DNA of 64,000 bases from Leucobacter aridicollis (GCF_013409595.1 NZ_JACCBD010000001.1:1860001-1924000); one strand, 5' to 3'; numbered from the stretch's first letter, positions 51,185-61,170 are shown. Translations and numbers: made by a program. The notes: generated by a model from the letters alone, not told the origin.

Positions 51185-51703
51185 ATGACTGATCTGCCTG
51201 ACGTTACCCGTCTGCCGGTGAAGCATTTGCTGCGCCTGGAGGCCAGCATCGTGACCGAACTGCGGCGCCGCGACCTCGTGCGCACCAACAATAAGCCCCT
51301 CGGAGACATCGCTGAGCACGTCGTCTGGTTGGCACGCGGCGGAGTGCTCGAGCCCAACTCTACGAAGTCGCATGACATCACGTCCGCGGCAGGTCAGCGC
51401 ATACAAGTCAAAGCAATGGCCAACCGGGCAGCCGGAGCCGGGGCGCGGTTCAGCCCGTTCCGTAGCGCGGACTACCACACGGCCGTGTTCCTAGTCTTCG
51501 ACGCGGAGTTCGAGATAGTAGAGGCCTACGAGGTCGTGGCTGACCACATCGAGCAGCACGTCAGGTTCGTGCCTCACGTTGCTGGACGGCAGCCAAGCCT
51601 GACGCAAGTCCGATCCCTGGGGACGGACGTAACCGCCGAGATGCATGCAGCCTATGCGCGTATCGATGGAGCATCACCCCAGCTGAACTCCCCCGCGCTG
51701 TGA
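51185..51703 (+). CDS. PD-(D/E)xK-like putative nuclease
   Basis: 172 aa, cytoplasmic. ATG 51185 lies behind GAAGGAG. The middle carries SHDITSAAGQRIQVKAM, in which Asp and a Gln-x-Lys follow a pattern seen in restriction-type PD-(D/E)xK folds. The upstream stretch NKPLGDIAEHVVWLARGG fits the helical entry of such domains. It sits at the edge of the restriction island and converges on the methylase gene with a 30-base overlap. It may be the cutting partner of that methylase; that is inference. Confidence 0.5.
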   Translation: MTDLPDVTRLPVKHLLRLEASIVTELRRRDLVRTNNKPLGDIAEHVVWLARGGVLEPNSTKSHDITSAAGQRIQVKAMANRAAGAGARFSPFRSADYHTAVFLVFDAEFEIVEAYEVVADHIEQHVRFVPHVAGRQPSLTQVRSLGTDVTAEMHAAYARIDGASPQLNSPAL

Positions 51704-53120
51704 CGTTGACTTCACAGCTCTCTCTACTGCTTCGACGCCCGTAATCGGCACCTCACCTATGATCGCCGCCGTCACGTGCGGCAGCGTACTCCCGGTGCTC
51801 CGCCCCGCTAACCATTTCTGAGCCTGCGGCGAGCGCAGCATCTTGACCAACGCTGCCGGATCGACACCATCCCTCGGCCGAATTCGGATCACCGATGTCC
51901 CGTAGATAGCGCCTGCGTGCTTTTCGCCGACGACGGCCACCCGGTGCAGCCTCCCCCGCCGAGCGATCATCACATCCCCTTGTACGACCCGATACTTCGC
52001 TAGTCGTTCCGCATCTTCAGCAGATACCCGGCGCATCTCTCCTATAACCAGGCCGTCAAGGTTGCGTGCCTCCACGACGGCCACGCCTTCCTCGCTCTCC
52101 GGTAGCCAGTGCCGCGACCCCAGAATCTCGCCGCTCGGTGACGGCTGTACGTCCGCTACGTCGCGCAGCACCTGCTCCGCCGGTGTGTCACCCGAGTACG
52201 TTGCCGGATTCAGCTGCCATCCGCGTCCGCCGATCTCCTCAGCGCTCACAAGCACACCAGCGGGTAGCACTCCGCCTTCCCAGTTGCGCGCGTCGACCAT
52301 CAGCACGCCGTCCGCCGGGACAGCGGGTTCGATCATCCAGATCACGCCAGGCGCTGCGGTGCCCCTGAATTGGTCTCGCGGGAGAGCAACGACTTGGCGG
52401 AGCAGTCCCGATGTAATGAGTTGCTTGCGATAATTTGTCCAGCCCCCCCTGCTGATCGGTGCACACGCTGGCTGGCAGCAGAAGCACCGCTCGGCCGTCG
52501 GCGGTGAGCGCAGAGAGGCAGTGCTCGACCCACGCCCTGTTCGTCAATCGTTTCCACGGCGGGTTCGCCAGCACCAGGTCCGCTGCGAGCGCTGGATGCT
52601 GCGGCTCAGAGAGAGTGTCACCTGGACGCCCGAGGTTGATCTCTATGCCTGCGAGTTCGGCGTTGATCGCAGCACACGCGTGACTCACCGGGTCGATCTC
52701 CTGCCCAACGAGGGTCACGCCGGGGTTCCGCGCGGCGGCCGCGAGCAGCAGGGCTCCGGTTCCAGCCGCAGGGTCGTACACGGTTCCTGTGACATCACCC
52801 GCGAGGTCGAGCATGAGCCGGACGAGCGCGGGCGGCGTCTGATGGGTGGTCCTATGCGCGCGCCTGCCTTCGAGAGCTTCGATCACCCAGCCCAGCGGGT
52901 CGTCGTGGGCGGCGAGCGGGTGCCGGTCGAACAGGGCGTCGAATTCTGAGCGGCAGGCTGTGGAGAGCTGCTCTGGGTGCAGGGCTGCCAACGCCGCTGG
53001 CACCGGTGCACCGAGGTCTCGAGCGAGCCGCTCAGCCACCGCGCCGATGATCTGCGCACGGGGTGCCCTATGCCGCTCAGCGAGCAGATAGAGCTTTCGC
53101 GCGGGAGACGGGGCGGGCAT
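51674..53120 (-). pseudogene. N6-adenine DNA methyltransferase with specificity domain, frameshifted at a G7 tract
   Basis: In frame from ATG 53120, residues 1 to about 225 form an N-6 DNA methylase of the HsdM type. Motif I is DPAAGTGALLLAAA and motif IV is NPPW. At a run of seven G (52443-52449 on this strand) the frame breaks. The downstream frame then continues exactly where the family would: GGWTNYRKQLITSGLLRQVV, then PRDQFRGTAAPGVIWMIEPA, through a specificity-like region (VVEARNLDGLVIGEMRRVS) to 51674. One G fewer would join the two into a protein of about 480 residues. The tract could be a phase switch, a sequencing slip or a true loss. Confidence 0.75.
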
Positions 53121-53139
53121 CTGGCCAGCGTATCGAGGG

Positions 53140-53149
53140 ACCGCGCATT
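53140..53149 (+). promoter_or_regulatory. ACCGCGCATT motif between divergent genes
   Basis: Located 19 bases before the ATG at 53159 and 20 bases before the divergent methylase ATG at 53120. The wider match with 16771-16752 (CCGCGCATTGGGT, then ATGA at the same spacing) is striking. Confidence 0.5.
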
Positions 53150-53158
53150 GGGTACGGC

Positions 53159-53461
53159 ATGACACGAAAACGACGTACCCCTCACTTCACCCCGGTTAAT
53201 ACCAACGCCCCGCGGGAACCGCGCACCGCACCCCACGGACGACTCACCCTCGTCTCCGACGGTGGCGCAGACGTGGTGCGGTCATTCGATGACTGGCCAC
53301 CGGATTACGAGCGCCTTGGTTTTGACCCAGAGGAGGTCGTACCGCCGCCGGAGCGCGCGCAGATCGTGCGCGAAGTCGTGGGTGACGACGACACAGCGTA
53401 CTTCGAGGCTATGCGCGGCTGGCGCGACGACGGATGGCGGCGAGGTGATGCGCCGTTCTGA
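53159..53461 (+). CDS. small acidic hypothetical protein
   Basis: 100 aa, no ribosome binding site and only 19 bases after a conserved upstream motif, which suggests a leaderless transcript. The N-terminus is basic (MTRKRRTPHFTP), the rest acidic with Trp (DDWPPDYERLGFDPEEVVPPP). No family is recognised. It is divergent from the methylase and 49 bases before the type ISP restriction gene. Confidence 0.5.
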   Translation: MTRKRRTPHFTPVNTNAPREPRTAPHGRLTLVSDGGADVVRSFDDWPPDYERLGFDPEEVVPPPERAQIVREVVGDDDTAYFEAMRGWRDDGWRRGDAPF

Positions 53462-53510
53462 GAGTAGACACGCCCGAGAAGACCTTACGGGATAGGCCAA
53501 GATAGGAGGT

Positions 53511-56500
53511 ATGGCCGTTTCTTTTGTCTCCACCGACGATGCTTCGAGCAATGACGCTCCGGCAACTTCCCCCGCTCGCCCGCAGGTCACGCTGTGGGAT
53601 CTTCTCGACAGTATGTATTTCAGCGCGACGAGCGAGCGCGACAAAGGGACGAAGTTCGAGCGGTTCCTGAAGAGCTACCTTCAGACCGAGCCGAAGTACG
53701 TCGATCTCTTCTCTGACGTGTGGATGTGGCAGGAATGGCCCGACCGCGCCGGGCGCCCCGACACCGGCATCGACCTCGTAGCCCGCGACCGCTACACCGG
53801 CGAGCTGACGGCGATTCAGGCGAAGTTCTACGATCCGGCCGCGTCACTCCCGAAGCAAGAGATTGACTCCTTCTTCACGGAGCTGGGCAAGGAGCCTTTT
53901 GCCAACGGCATGATCGTCACCACCGCGCGCAACTGGTCCCGACACGCGGAAGCGGCACTCAATGACCAGACGAAGCCGGTGCAGCGCGTCGATCTCAACA
54001 ACCTAGCCGAGTCACGCATCGACTGGTCGCTCTTCAACCCGGCGGAGCCTGAGAATCTAGTGCGCACCGCAGGCAAGGAGCCGCGCAAATACCAACGCGA
54101 GGCCATCAACGATGTGATCACCGGATTCCGAACCGGAGACCGGGGCAAGCTCATCATGGCGTGCGGCACCGGCAAGACGTTCACGTCGCTGAAGCTCGTC
54201 GAAGAGTACGTGCCTGTCGGCGGCAGCGTGCTGTTCTTGGTGCCATCTATTGCACTGCTGCAGCAGACCCTGAATGAGTGGACAGCGCAGGCTGACCAGC
54301 CGATCCGCCCGTTCGCGGTGTGCTCAGATAAGTCTGTGGGGCGTAAAGAGAACGAGGACGTGTCGATGCACGACCTCGGGTTCCCCGCGACCACCGACCC
54401 GGCGAAGCTGTTCCATCGCTTCCAGATTTCGACCGGCGCGGAAACGATCTCCGTCGTGTTCTCGACGTACCAGTCAATCGACGTGATCCATCAGGCGCAG
54501 GAGCTTGGCCTGCCGGAGTTTGATCTCATCATCTGCGACGAAGCGCACCGCACCACCGGTATCTCGCAGCCCGGAAGCGATGACAGTGCGTTCGTGCGCG
54601 TGCACGACAACAGCTATCTTGCGGCGAAGAAGCGCCTGTACATGACAGCGACCCCGCGCGTGTACGTCGAGGATTCGAAGAACAAGGCAGCCAAGGACGG
54701 CATCCTCACCTATTCGATGGATGACGAGGGGCAGTACGGCCCCGAGTTCCACCACCTCGGGTTCGGCCGCGCTGTGGAGATGGGGCACCTCTCCGACTAC
54801 AAGGTGCTCATCCTCGCGGTCGATGAAGAATCCGTCGCATCCTCGTTCCAGTCACTGCTGGCGAGAGAAGGCGACATGAACCTTGACGACGTGGCTCGCA
54901 TCGTCGGCTGCTGGAACGGTCTCTCCAAGCGCGGCGTCAACGGCGAACAGCTCTCCATCACCGACACCGCACCCATGCAGCGCGCGGTCGCGTTCGCCCG
55001 CAACATCAAGGAATCGAAGGCCATCGCGAACCAGCTCGACGTGATCGGGCAGGAGCTGCTGATGAACGCCAAGGAAGGCGCATCAGCTCTCCGCATGCAG
55101 GCCAAACACGTCGACGGCACATTCAACGTGCTCGAGCGCTCCGCCCGCCTCGACTGGCTGCAGGCCGGCGCAGCAGCTGACGAATGCCGCATCCTCACGA
55201 ACGCGAAGTGCCTCACCGAGGGCGTGGACGTACCCAGTCTCGACGCGGTGCTGTTCCTGAACCCTCGCAACTCGCAGGTAGATGTTGTGCAGGCGGTCGG
55301 CCGCGTCATGCGCCGCGCTGAAGGCAAGGAGTACGGCTACATCATCCTGCCCATCGCCGTGCCCGCGTCGCAGGATCCCGAGACCGCGCTCAACGACAAC
55401 AAGAAGTACAAGGTCGTGTGGGACGTGCTGCAGGCACTCCGCGCACACGACGACCGGTTCGAGGCCATGATCAACAAGATCGACCTCGACAAGAAAGCCA
55501 ACGACCGCATCGACGTGATCGGCATTGGCGGCGGTACTGACGAGCGCGGCGGGAACACGACCGCTGCCTCCGACAAGGACACCAGCCAGGCGCTGTTCTC
55601 AATGGCGAACGCCGCCGAATGGCAGGATGCGATCTTCGCCCGCATGGTGAAGAAGGTCGGTGACCGGCGCTACTGGGAAGACTGGGCGGCAGATGTTAAG
55701 GAAATCGCCGAGCGCCAGACAATTCGCATCAAAACGATCTTGGACAGCGCTCCCGCCGCCGCGACCGAGTTCGAAGACTTCCACGAAGCGCTGCAAGCGA
55801 ACCTGAACGACGGCATCACCCGCGACGACGCCGTGGACATGCTCGTACAGCACCTGATTACGAAGCCGGTATTCGACGCACTGTTCGAGGACTACGAGTT
55901 CTCTCAGCGCAACCCAGTCTCACGGGTCATGGACCGCATGCTCACCCAGATGGACAGCTACAACCTGGACTCCGAGACCGCCGGCCTCGACGAGTTCTAC
56001 CGCAGCGTCCGAGTGCGCGCCGAAGGCATCACCGACGCGGCAGGTAAGCAGAAGATCATCACCGAGCTGTACGAGCGCTTCTTCAAGCTCGCGTTCCCCC
56101 GCGTCGCCGAGAGCATGGGCATCGTCTACACCCCGATGGAGGTCGTGGACTTCATTTTGCGCGCCGTTGATGACGCGCTGCGACTGCATTTCGACGCCCG
56201 CCTCAGCGACGAGGGCGTGCACGTGCTCGACCCGTTCACCGGCACCGGCACATTCATCGTGCGCCTCCTGCAGTCCGGGCTCATCGACCCGCAGGATCTG
56301 CTCCGCAAATACACCGAAGAACTCCACGCCAACGAAATCCTGCTCATGGCGTACTACATCGCCGCGATCAACATCGAGGCCACGTTCCACGGGCTCCAGA
56401 AAGAGCACGCCGGCGACGCAGAGTACCAACCGTTCGGCGGCATCGTCCTCACCGACACGTTCCAGAGCTCCGAGGCTGACGATGTCATCGACGACCGCAT

Positions 56501-58325
56501 GTTCACCGGTAACAACGAGCGCCTCACAGAACAGAACGCCCTCGACATACGCGTCATCGTCGGCAACCCGCCGTACTCCGTCGGGCAGCGGAACGAGAAT
56601 GATGATAACGCTAATCTAAACTACCCGTCCCTTGACCGCAGCATCCGAAACACCTACGTTGAAGCCTCTTCCGGCACAAGCCCGCGATCCCTATATGACT
56701 CGTATGTCAGGGCAATTCGATGGGCCTCAAATCGAATCCTGAATTCAAGCCAAGGTGGCATCGTTTGCTATGTGTCCAACGGTGGATACATTGATTCGAC
56801 TTCTGCAGATGGCCTGAGAAAATCACTGAGCAGCGAGTTCCATGACATCTATGTCTACAACCTGCGAGGGAACCAACGCACTGCAGGTGAGCAGAGTCGC
56901 AAAGAAGGCGGCAAAATCTTCGACTCTGGCTCACGCAACACCGTGGCCGTGTTACTGCTCATCAAACGGCCCGGTACGGTTACCGTAGGTACTCTGCATT
57001 ACAAAGACATAGGTGATTACCTCAGTCGCGATGAGAAATTGCGAATCATTGATGAGGCTACAATTCAGGGGCTCAAATGGGAACGCGTGGAACCGAATGC
57101 GAACGGTGACTGGATCAATCAAAGGTCAGACGCATTTCAGCAGTACGACCCCCTTGTAGCCACTGCTAGAGGGGTGTCCGAGGCCAACACCCTTTTTAAG
57201 CTTTCTTCCATTGGCCTGACATCAAACCGAGACGCCTGGGTCTACGGGAGCAGCGAGAGCTCGGTCAGTCAGAAGGCAGCCACGATGGCGCGCAACTTTA
57301 ACGAGCTAATCAACAGCGGGTCTAAAGACCCGAATTCGCTGAGTGCCGATGAGATCAGCTGGTCAGCGAACCTGAAGAAGAGACTTACGGCTGGCCGGTC
57401 ACTTAGCACCGGTGAGCCAGACATCAGGCTCGCCGCATATCGCCCTTTCAACAAGCAATACTTAAATCTAAATCCTGAGACAATCGAGCGGATCAGGAGT
57501 ATGCCCTCGCTGTTCCCTCCCAACCAGTCAAACCATGGTTTTTATCTCGTCGGTGCGGGCAACGATAAGGAGTTCTCAGTGCTCGAAACCGCTCAGATTC
57601 CTGATCTCTCGTTCTGGGGCTCTGGCCAGGGCCAGTTCTTCGCCCGTTACTCGTACACTCGGCCGGACGCGAACTCGCTGTTCGATCAGCCGGAGCGCGT
57701 CGACAACATCACCGACTGGGCGTTAGGGCAGTACCAGAGTGAGTACGGACCGCAGGTCACGAAAGACGACATTTTCTTCTACGTCTACGGCCTGCTGCAT
57801 TCACCGGATTACCGAGAGCGATACGCCGCCGACCTGAAGAAGCAGCTCCCACGCATCCCGTTGGTTCCCGGCACAGATCGCTTCACCGCGTTCGCCGGTG
57901 CCGGACGCAAGCTCAGCAAGCTCCACATCGGCTACGAGGACGTGGAGCCGTACCCGCTAACCGAGGTCGTCTCCGCCGCGGCGCCGGCAGAGGAGTACGA
58001 CCGGTTCGCCGTGAAGAAGATGAAGTACGGCGGCAAGCCCGGTGCCTACGATAAGACCCGCATCCGTTACAACGACTTCATCGACATCGACGGCATCCCC
58101 GAGGACGCGCAGCGCTATATGCTCGGCAGCCGGTCGGCGCTCGACTGGATCGTTGAACGGTACCAGGTGAAGACCGACAAGGCCTCCGGCATCGTCAACG
58201 ACCCGAACGACTGGTCACGCGAGCACAGGCAGCCCCGGTACATCATCGACCTGCTCGGCCGCATCACCGCGGTAAGCCTCGAAACGATGAAGATCGTGGA
58301 CGGTTTGCCGGAGCTGGGCATTTAG
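53511..58325 (+). CDS. type ISP restriction-modification enzyme (nuclease-helicase-methylase in one chain)
   Basis: 1604 aa. Residues about 38-150 form a PD-(D/E)xK nuclease (GRPDTGIDLVARDRYTGELT, then IQAKFYDPA). The superfamily 2 translocase follows: Walker A ACGTGKT near 218, DEAH box CDEAHRT near 341. A coupling region leads to the N6-methylase with DPFTGTGTF near 907 and NPPYS near 1019. A target-recognition domain (about 1025-1375) and a conserved C-terminus follow. This is the LlaBIII/LlaGI arrangement, which cuts unmodified DNA after head-on translocation. The recognition segment is distinctly AT-richer than the rest. ATG 53511 sits directly behind AGGAGGT, unusually close. Confidence 0.93.
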   Translation: MAVSFVSTDDASSNDAPATSPARPQVTLWDLLDSMYFSATSERDKGTKFERFLKSYLQTEPKYVDLFSDVWMWQEWPDRAGRPDTGIDLVARDRYTGELTAIQAKFYDPAASLPKQEIDSFFTELGKEPFANGMIVTTARNWSRHAEAALNDQTKPVQRVDLNNLAESRIDWSLFNPAEPENLVRTAGKEPRKYQREAINDVITGFRTGDRGKLIMACGTGKTFTSLKLVEEYVPVGGSVLFLVPSIALLQQTLNEWTAQADQPIRPFAVCSDKSVGRKENEDVSMHDLGFPATTDPAKLFHRFQISTGAETISVVFSTYQSIDVIHQAQELGLPEFDLIICDEAHRTTGISQPGSDDSAFVRVHDNSYLAAKKRLYMTATPRVYVEDSKNKAAKDGILTYSMDDEGQYGPEFHHLGFGRAVEMGHLSDYKVLILAVDEESVASSFQSLLAREGDMNLDDVARIVGCWNGLSKRGVNGEQLSITDTAPMQRAVAFARNIKESKAIANQLDVIGQELLMNAKEGASALRMQAKHVDGTFNVLERSARLDWLQAGAAADECRILTNAKCLTEGVDVPSLDAVLFLNPRNSQVDVVQAVGRVMRRAEGKEYGYIILPIAVPASQDPETALNDNKKYKVVWDVLQALRAHDDRFEAMINKIDLDKKANDRIDVIGIGGGTDERGGNTTAASDKDTSQALFSMANAAEWQDAIFARMVKKVGDRRYWEDWAADVKEIAERQTIRIKTILDSAPAAATEFEDFHEALQANLNDGITRDDAVDMLVQHLITKPVFDALFEDYEFSQRNPVSRVMDRMLTQMDSYNLDSETAGLDEFYRSVRVRAEGITDAAGKQKIITELYERFFKLAFPRVAESMGIVYTPMEVVDFILRAVDDALRLHFDARLSDEGVHVLDPFTGTGTFIVRLLQSGLIDPQDLLRKYTEELHANEILLMAYYIAAINIEATFHGLQKEHAGDAEYQPFGGIVLTDTFQSSEADDVIDDRMFTGNNERLTEQNALDIRVIVGNPPYSVGQRNENDDNANLNYPSLDRSIRNTYVEASSGTSPRSLYDSYVRAIRWASNRILNSSQGGIVCYVSNGGYIDSTSADGLRKSLSSEFHDIYVYNLRGNQRTAGEQSRKEGGKIFDSGSRNTVAVLLLIKRPGTVTVGTLHYKDIGDYLSRDEKLRIIDEATIQGLKWERVEPNANGDWINQRSDAFQQYDPLVATARGVSEANTLFKLSSIGLTSNRDAWVYGSSESSVSQKAATMARNFNELINSGSKDPNSLSADEISWSANLKKRLTAGRSLSTGEPDIRLAAYRPFNKQYLNLNPETIERIRSMPSLFPPNQSNHGFYLVGAGNDKEFSVLETAQIPDLSFWGSGQGQFFARYSYTRPDANSLFDQPERVDNITDWALGQYQSEYGPQVTKDDIFFYVYGLLHSPDYRERYAADLKKQLPRIPLVPGTDRFTAFAGAGRKLSKLHIGYEDVEPYPLTEVVSAAAPAEEYDRFAVKKMKYGGKPGAYDKTRIRYNDFIDIDGIPEDAQRYMLGSRSALDWIVERYQVKTDKASGIVNDPNDWSREHRQPRYIIDLLGRITAVSLETMKIVDGLPELGI

Positions 58326-59168
58326 ATGACCGAAGGCGAGAGGACGCAGCCACTCGGCATCACTGATGATGAACAGGGCTGGGTTTCGCGCATCAACGAG
58401 ACCGCAAAGACGGTTCGAATGTGGCGTGACTGGGCCAAGTCCGCTCAAAGAGCGCAGGTCGGTAGCGACCTTGACCTAGACAGGTTGGTAGGGCTAGACG
58501 TTGAGTCAGCTGCCTGGAACTCCATCGCGTCATCCATCGAACATTTAGGTTTCTTTGCTGATGTCATTCATGCGACTGGAGCCATGTACCCAACCGCCTA
58601 CATGACCGTAGCCAGGACTGCATTCATGGGTGCGGTGAACGCTCACTACCTTCTCGCTCCGGAGAAGCGAACGAAGCGACAGGAGCGAGCCTTGAATATG
58701 CGGGCACAGGAACTCAAAGATCAAGTCAACAAGATCAAGGAGCTATCACGGATGCCAGCGGGCGTCACATTGAACACCCAAGGTGCTCTAGATCATGCGA
58801 CCAAACAGATCGAGCTGCTGCGCGGCCCGGCGCAAACTCTCGGTAAAGCAGACCCCGTTTACCTCAGCTTCAACCAGACAAACGCTGTCACAGCTGTTGC
58901 GACCTATATGCGCAAACTGTCAAACAGCGACACCTTAGAATTAGCTCTTGCGTCAATCTGGCGCGATGGAAGCGCAGCCGCGCATGCGCAACAGCAGTAT
59001 CTGTTCTCGCGTTCCAAGCAGGGCACGGTCATCGCAAGTGATCCCAGAGGCACCGTCGTCAGTATGCGCGGAGAACTTGGCGCAGATGCCGGGCCAGCAT
59101 TCCTCGGATCGTTTGCCGTACTGAATGATGCCCTGCGCCTCTACAACCTACGCCGACTAAAGCACTGA
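58326..59168 (+). CDS. hypothetical protein coupled to the type ISP enzyme
   Basis: 280 aa, starting at the base after the restriction gene's stop. It is helical and soluble (KTVRMWRDWAKSAQRAQVG, then RTAFMGAVNAHYLLAPEKR and WRDGSAAAHAQQQY). The last motif, a Trp/Asp/His cluster, is common in uncharacterised helical proteins of defence islands and could be a degenerate HEPN site. A role in controlling or completing the restriction enzyme is inferred from the zero spacing. Confidence 0.6.
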   Translation: MTEGERTQPLGITDDEQGWVSRINETAKTVRMWRDWAKSAQRAQVGSDLDLDRLVGLDVESAAWNSIASSIEHLGFFADVIHATGAMYPTAYMTVARTAFMGAVNAHYLLAPEKRTKRQERALNMRAQELKDQVNKIKELSRMPAGVTLNTQGALDHATKQIELLRGPAQTLGKADPVYLSFNQTNAVTAVATYMRKLSNSDTLELALASIWRDGSAAAHAQQQYLFSRSKQGTVIASDPRGTVVSMRGELGADAGPAFLGSFAVLNDALRLYNLRRLKH

Positions 59169-59235
59169 CCCGATCTTATCCACAGCCCCCCTCAACCTCT
59201 TGACACCCCAGAGCAGCAGCATGAGACCATCGCTC

Positions 59236-59559
59236 ATGCCCTCCACCACCGATGCTGACCTGCTGCAGATGCACCTCGGTGCCCTCGCAACCCAGCTCGC
59301 ATGGTGCATGGTCCCGCACGAACCGCCGCCCACCGACCTCACGCTGCTCGCGCGCGCCATGCTCGCCGGCGCCGCATCAGCGTTCGACGTACCGGCCGAG
59401 GAACTGCCTACGGCCTCAGACCTCATCGTCGCCGCCCAGGCTCGGGTGGTTTGGCGAGGCGATGTTGATGCCTCTGAGCTCGCTGAATGGCAGGTGGAAC
59501 GGATTCAGGAGGCGTGGGGCGAACTGCTCGCGTACCGGGAGCTAGCGGAGCGGGAGTAA
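59236..59559 (+). CDS. small hypothetical protein
   Basis: 107 aa from ATG 59236; ATG 59221 in the same frame adds five residues. Helical, Ala/Leu-rich (LGALATQLAWCMVPHEPPPTD), no signal peptide. It lies 67 bases after the type ISP partner gene and shows no recognised domain. Confidence 0.5.
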   Translation: MPSTTDADLLQMHLGALATQLAWCMVPHEPPPTDLTLLARAMLAGAASAFDVPAEELPTASDLIVAAQARVVWRGDVDASELAEWQVERIQEAWGELLAYRELAERE

Positions 59560-59616
59560 GACCGCGCATTGCTCACCTGGACGCGCTGAACGACGCTGCG
59601 AGCAGGAGGAGCAATC

Positions 59617-60085
59617 ATGGCGACACGACCGACACCCGAGCAGCTGGACGCGTTAATGACCCCTAGGATCCAAGAATTGCGGCGTGACCCTCGTGGCTGG
59701 GCGTTTGATATCTCCGGCGGCTGGTATCAAATCGTCGCCGACCTCGACCGCGAGCTTGAGCCGCATGCGATGTGGTTCCGTTATGCGCAGATCAAAGAAA
59801 AATTCGGCGAGTTCCGGGTCTATCTCGACTACGCCGCGCACACCCCCGGCGCCGTGCTCGCGCAGATCCAAGCCGCGACTGCGAGGCCAAGCGTACCGCC
59901 CGCCGGTGTCAGCAGTGAGCGCCTGGCTGGGTGGCGCTCGCGGTATTCCAGCAGGGTGGCACCAGCTCGCCGAGGAGCTCGACCGCGAGCTGCTGGCGAT
60001 TGCGGGCCGCACTCAGGAAAGCGGACGCATTTACACACTCTGCGAGCCCTGCGCCGCACCGCGTTCAGATCGGAACATCAAATGA
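59617..60085 (+). pseudogene. disrupted accessory gene (frame changes near 59880)
   Basis: The first frame (ATG 59617, AGGAGG upstream) encodes GWYQIVADLDRELEPHAMWF then YAQIKEKFGEFRVYLDY, a pattern of small phage and plasmid proteins that end in a Cys-rich tail. From about 59880 coherent protein sequence shifts to other frames. One holds CEAKRTARRCQQ and stops at a TGA overlapping a GTG. The GTG frame then gives AGWHQLAEELDRELLAIAG and YTLCEPCAAP to 60085. This looks like one or two related small genes damaged by an indel. Confidence 0.5.
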
Positions 60086-60230
60086 GCGACAACGCCGTCC
60101 GCATAGCGTCCCGCCACCGGTCAATTCAGCGGACTACCTATACGGACACCGCACCGCGAGTCACCGGCTCAACCACATCGGCACTCCCCCATCGTCCGTT
60201 TGGCGATCGGCTTACGGACGGGGGCGAAGC

Positions 60231-60800
60231 ATGTTGATCGGCTACGCCCGCGTCTCGACCGCTGACCAGGATCTGACGGCCCAGCGTGAAGCGCTGTTGC
60301 AGCTCGGCGTAGCTGAGGAGCACATTCACGTCGACCACGGGCTCACCGGCACGAACCGCGAACGTCCCGGTCTCGCCAAAGCGCTGGCTGCGGTGCGCGC
60401 CGGTGACACTCTGGTCGTGACCAAGCTCGACCGCTTGGCCAGATCGGTTCGCGACGCTTCCGACATCGCCGCCGAACTCGGCGGGCGAGGAGTTTCGCTA
60501 TCGCTCGGTAGCGCGGTGCACGACCCGAGCGATCCCATCGGCAAACTGCTGTTCAGCGTGCTTGCCATGGTCGCTGAGTTCGAGGCCGACCTGATTCGCC
60601 AGCGCACCCGTGAGGGCATGGCGGTCGCCCGCGCGAAAGGCAAACTCCGCGGGAAGCAGACGAAACTCACTACGGCACAGGACAGACACATCGCTGAGCT
60701 GCGCGCCGGCGGGATGTCCATCACCGACGTGGCTGGGCTGTTCGGGATCGGACGGGCCTCCGTCTACAGGGCTATCGAACGAGCGGAGGCAGCAGAATGA
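60231..60800 (+). CDS. small serine resolvase/invertase
   Basis: 189 aa of the Tn3-resolvase family. The nucleophile Ser9 is in IGYARVSTADQ. The catalytic core continues with the Arg-rich loop TKLDRLARSVRD. The long E helix (LFSVLAMVAEFEADLIRQRT) and a C-terminal HTH (MSITDVAGLFGIGRASVYRAI) complete the family layout. It is distinct from the large integrase at the other end and may resolve multimers of the excised circle or invert a segment. No res repeats are clear nearby. The next gene overlaps its stop (ATGA). Confidence 0.9.
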   Translation: MLIGYARVSTADQDLTAQREALLQLGVAEEHIHVDHGLTGTNRERPGLAKALAAVRAGDTLVVTKLDRLARSVRDASDIAAELGGRGVSLSLGSAVHDPSDPIGKLLFSVLAMVAEFEADLIRQRTREGMAVARAKGKLRGKQTKLTTAQDRHIAELRAGGMSITDVAGLFGIGRASVYRAIERAEAAE

Positions 60801-61003
60801 GCACCAGCGGACGTGTCGGGGTGACCGGCGTACACCGCGCTGCTGCGGTCGCTGAGATCCTGCTGGCAACCGGGGTTCCGGCTGACGGCGTGCGCACTGG
60901 AATGGGCATCACCCACGAGCAGTTCGACCACCTACGCGAGGTTTGCGACCGGGAGACCGAGCTGGTGCAGGCTGCGCATAGGCAGCTCACCGGTGAAGAG
61001 TGA
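60797..61003 (+). CDS. small helical protein coupled to the resolvase
   Basis: 68 aa, starting inside the resolvase stop (ATGA). It is helical (RAAAVAEILLATGVPADGVRTG) with Cys near the end. No family is recognised. Coupling suggests a role with the resolvase. Confidence 0.5.
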   Translation: MSTSGRVGVTGVHRAAAVAEILLATGVPADGVRTGMGITHEQFDHLREVCDRETELVQAAHRQLTGEE

Positions 61004-61081
61004 CGGGAGGTAGCAGGGTGGAACAGGGCAATCGCGCTGGAGTCGGCCGAGCTTACTAATCTGCCAAAATAGAAAAGCAAA

Positions 61082-61138
61082 ACCCCGGCCGTTTGATCGG
61101 CCCTCCGAGAAGGAGGACTACAGGGACGGTTCCGGGGT
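61082..61138 (+). ncRNA. abiF-like RNA upstream of the Abi gene
   Basis: ACCCCGG (61082-61088) pairs with CCGGGGT (61132-61138). Inside, a stem CCG-6-CGG (61089-61100) and CCTCC-GAGAA-GGAGG (61102-61116) form two hairpins, followed by ACTACAGGGACGG. This compact layout directly before an Abi_2/AbiF-type HEPN gene matches the abiF RNA motif described by comparative genomics. I base that on structure and position, not on a covariance search. Confidence 0.6.
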
Positions 61139-61170
61139 GTTCGAAGCCATACTACAAGATCGTGAGCAAG

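Noticed and set aside
60231..60800. The small resolvase as the element's integrase
   Set aside because: It is a short Tn3-type resolvase remote from the ends, whereas the 509-aa large serine recombinase adjoins attL.
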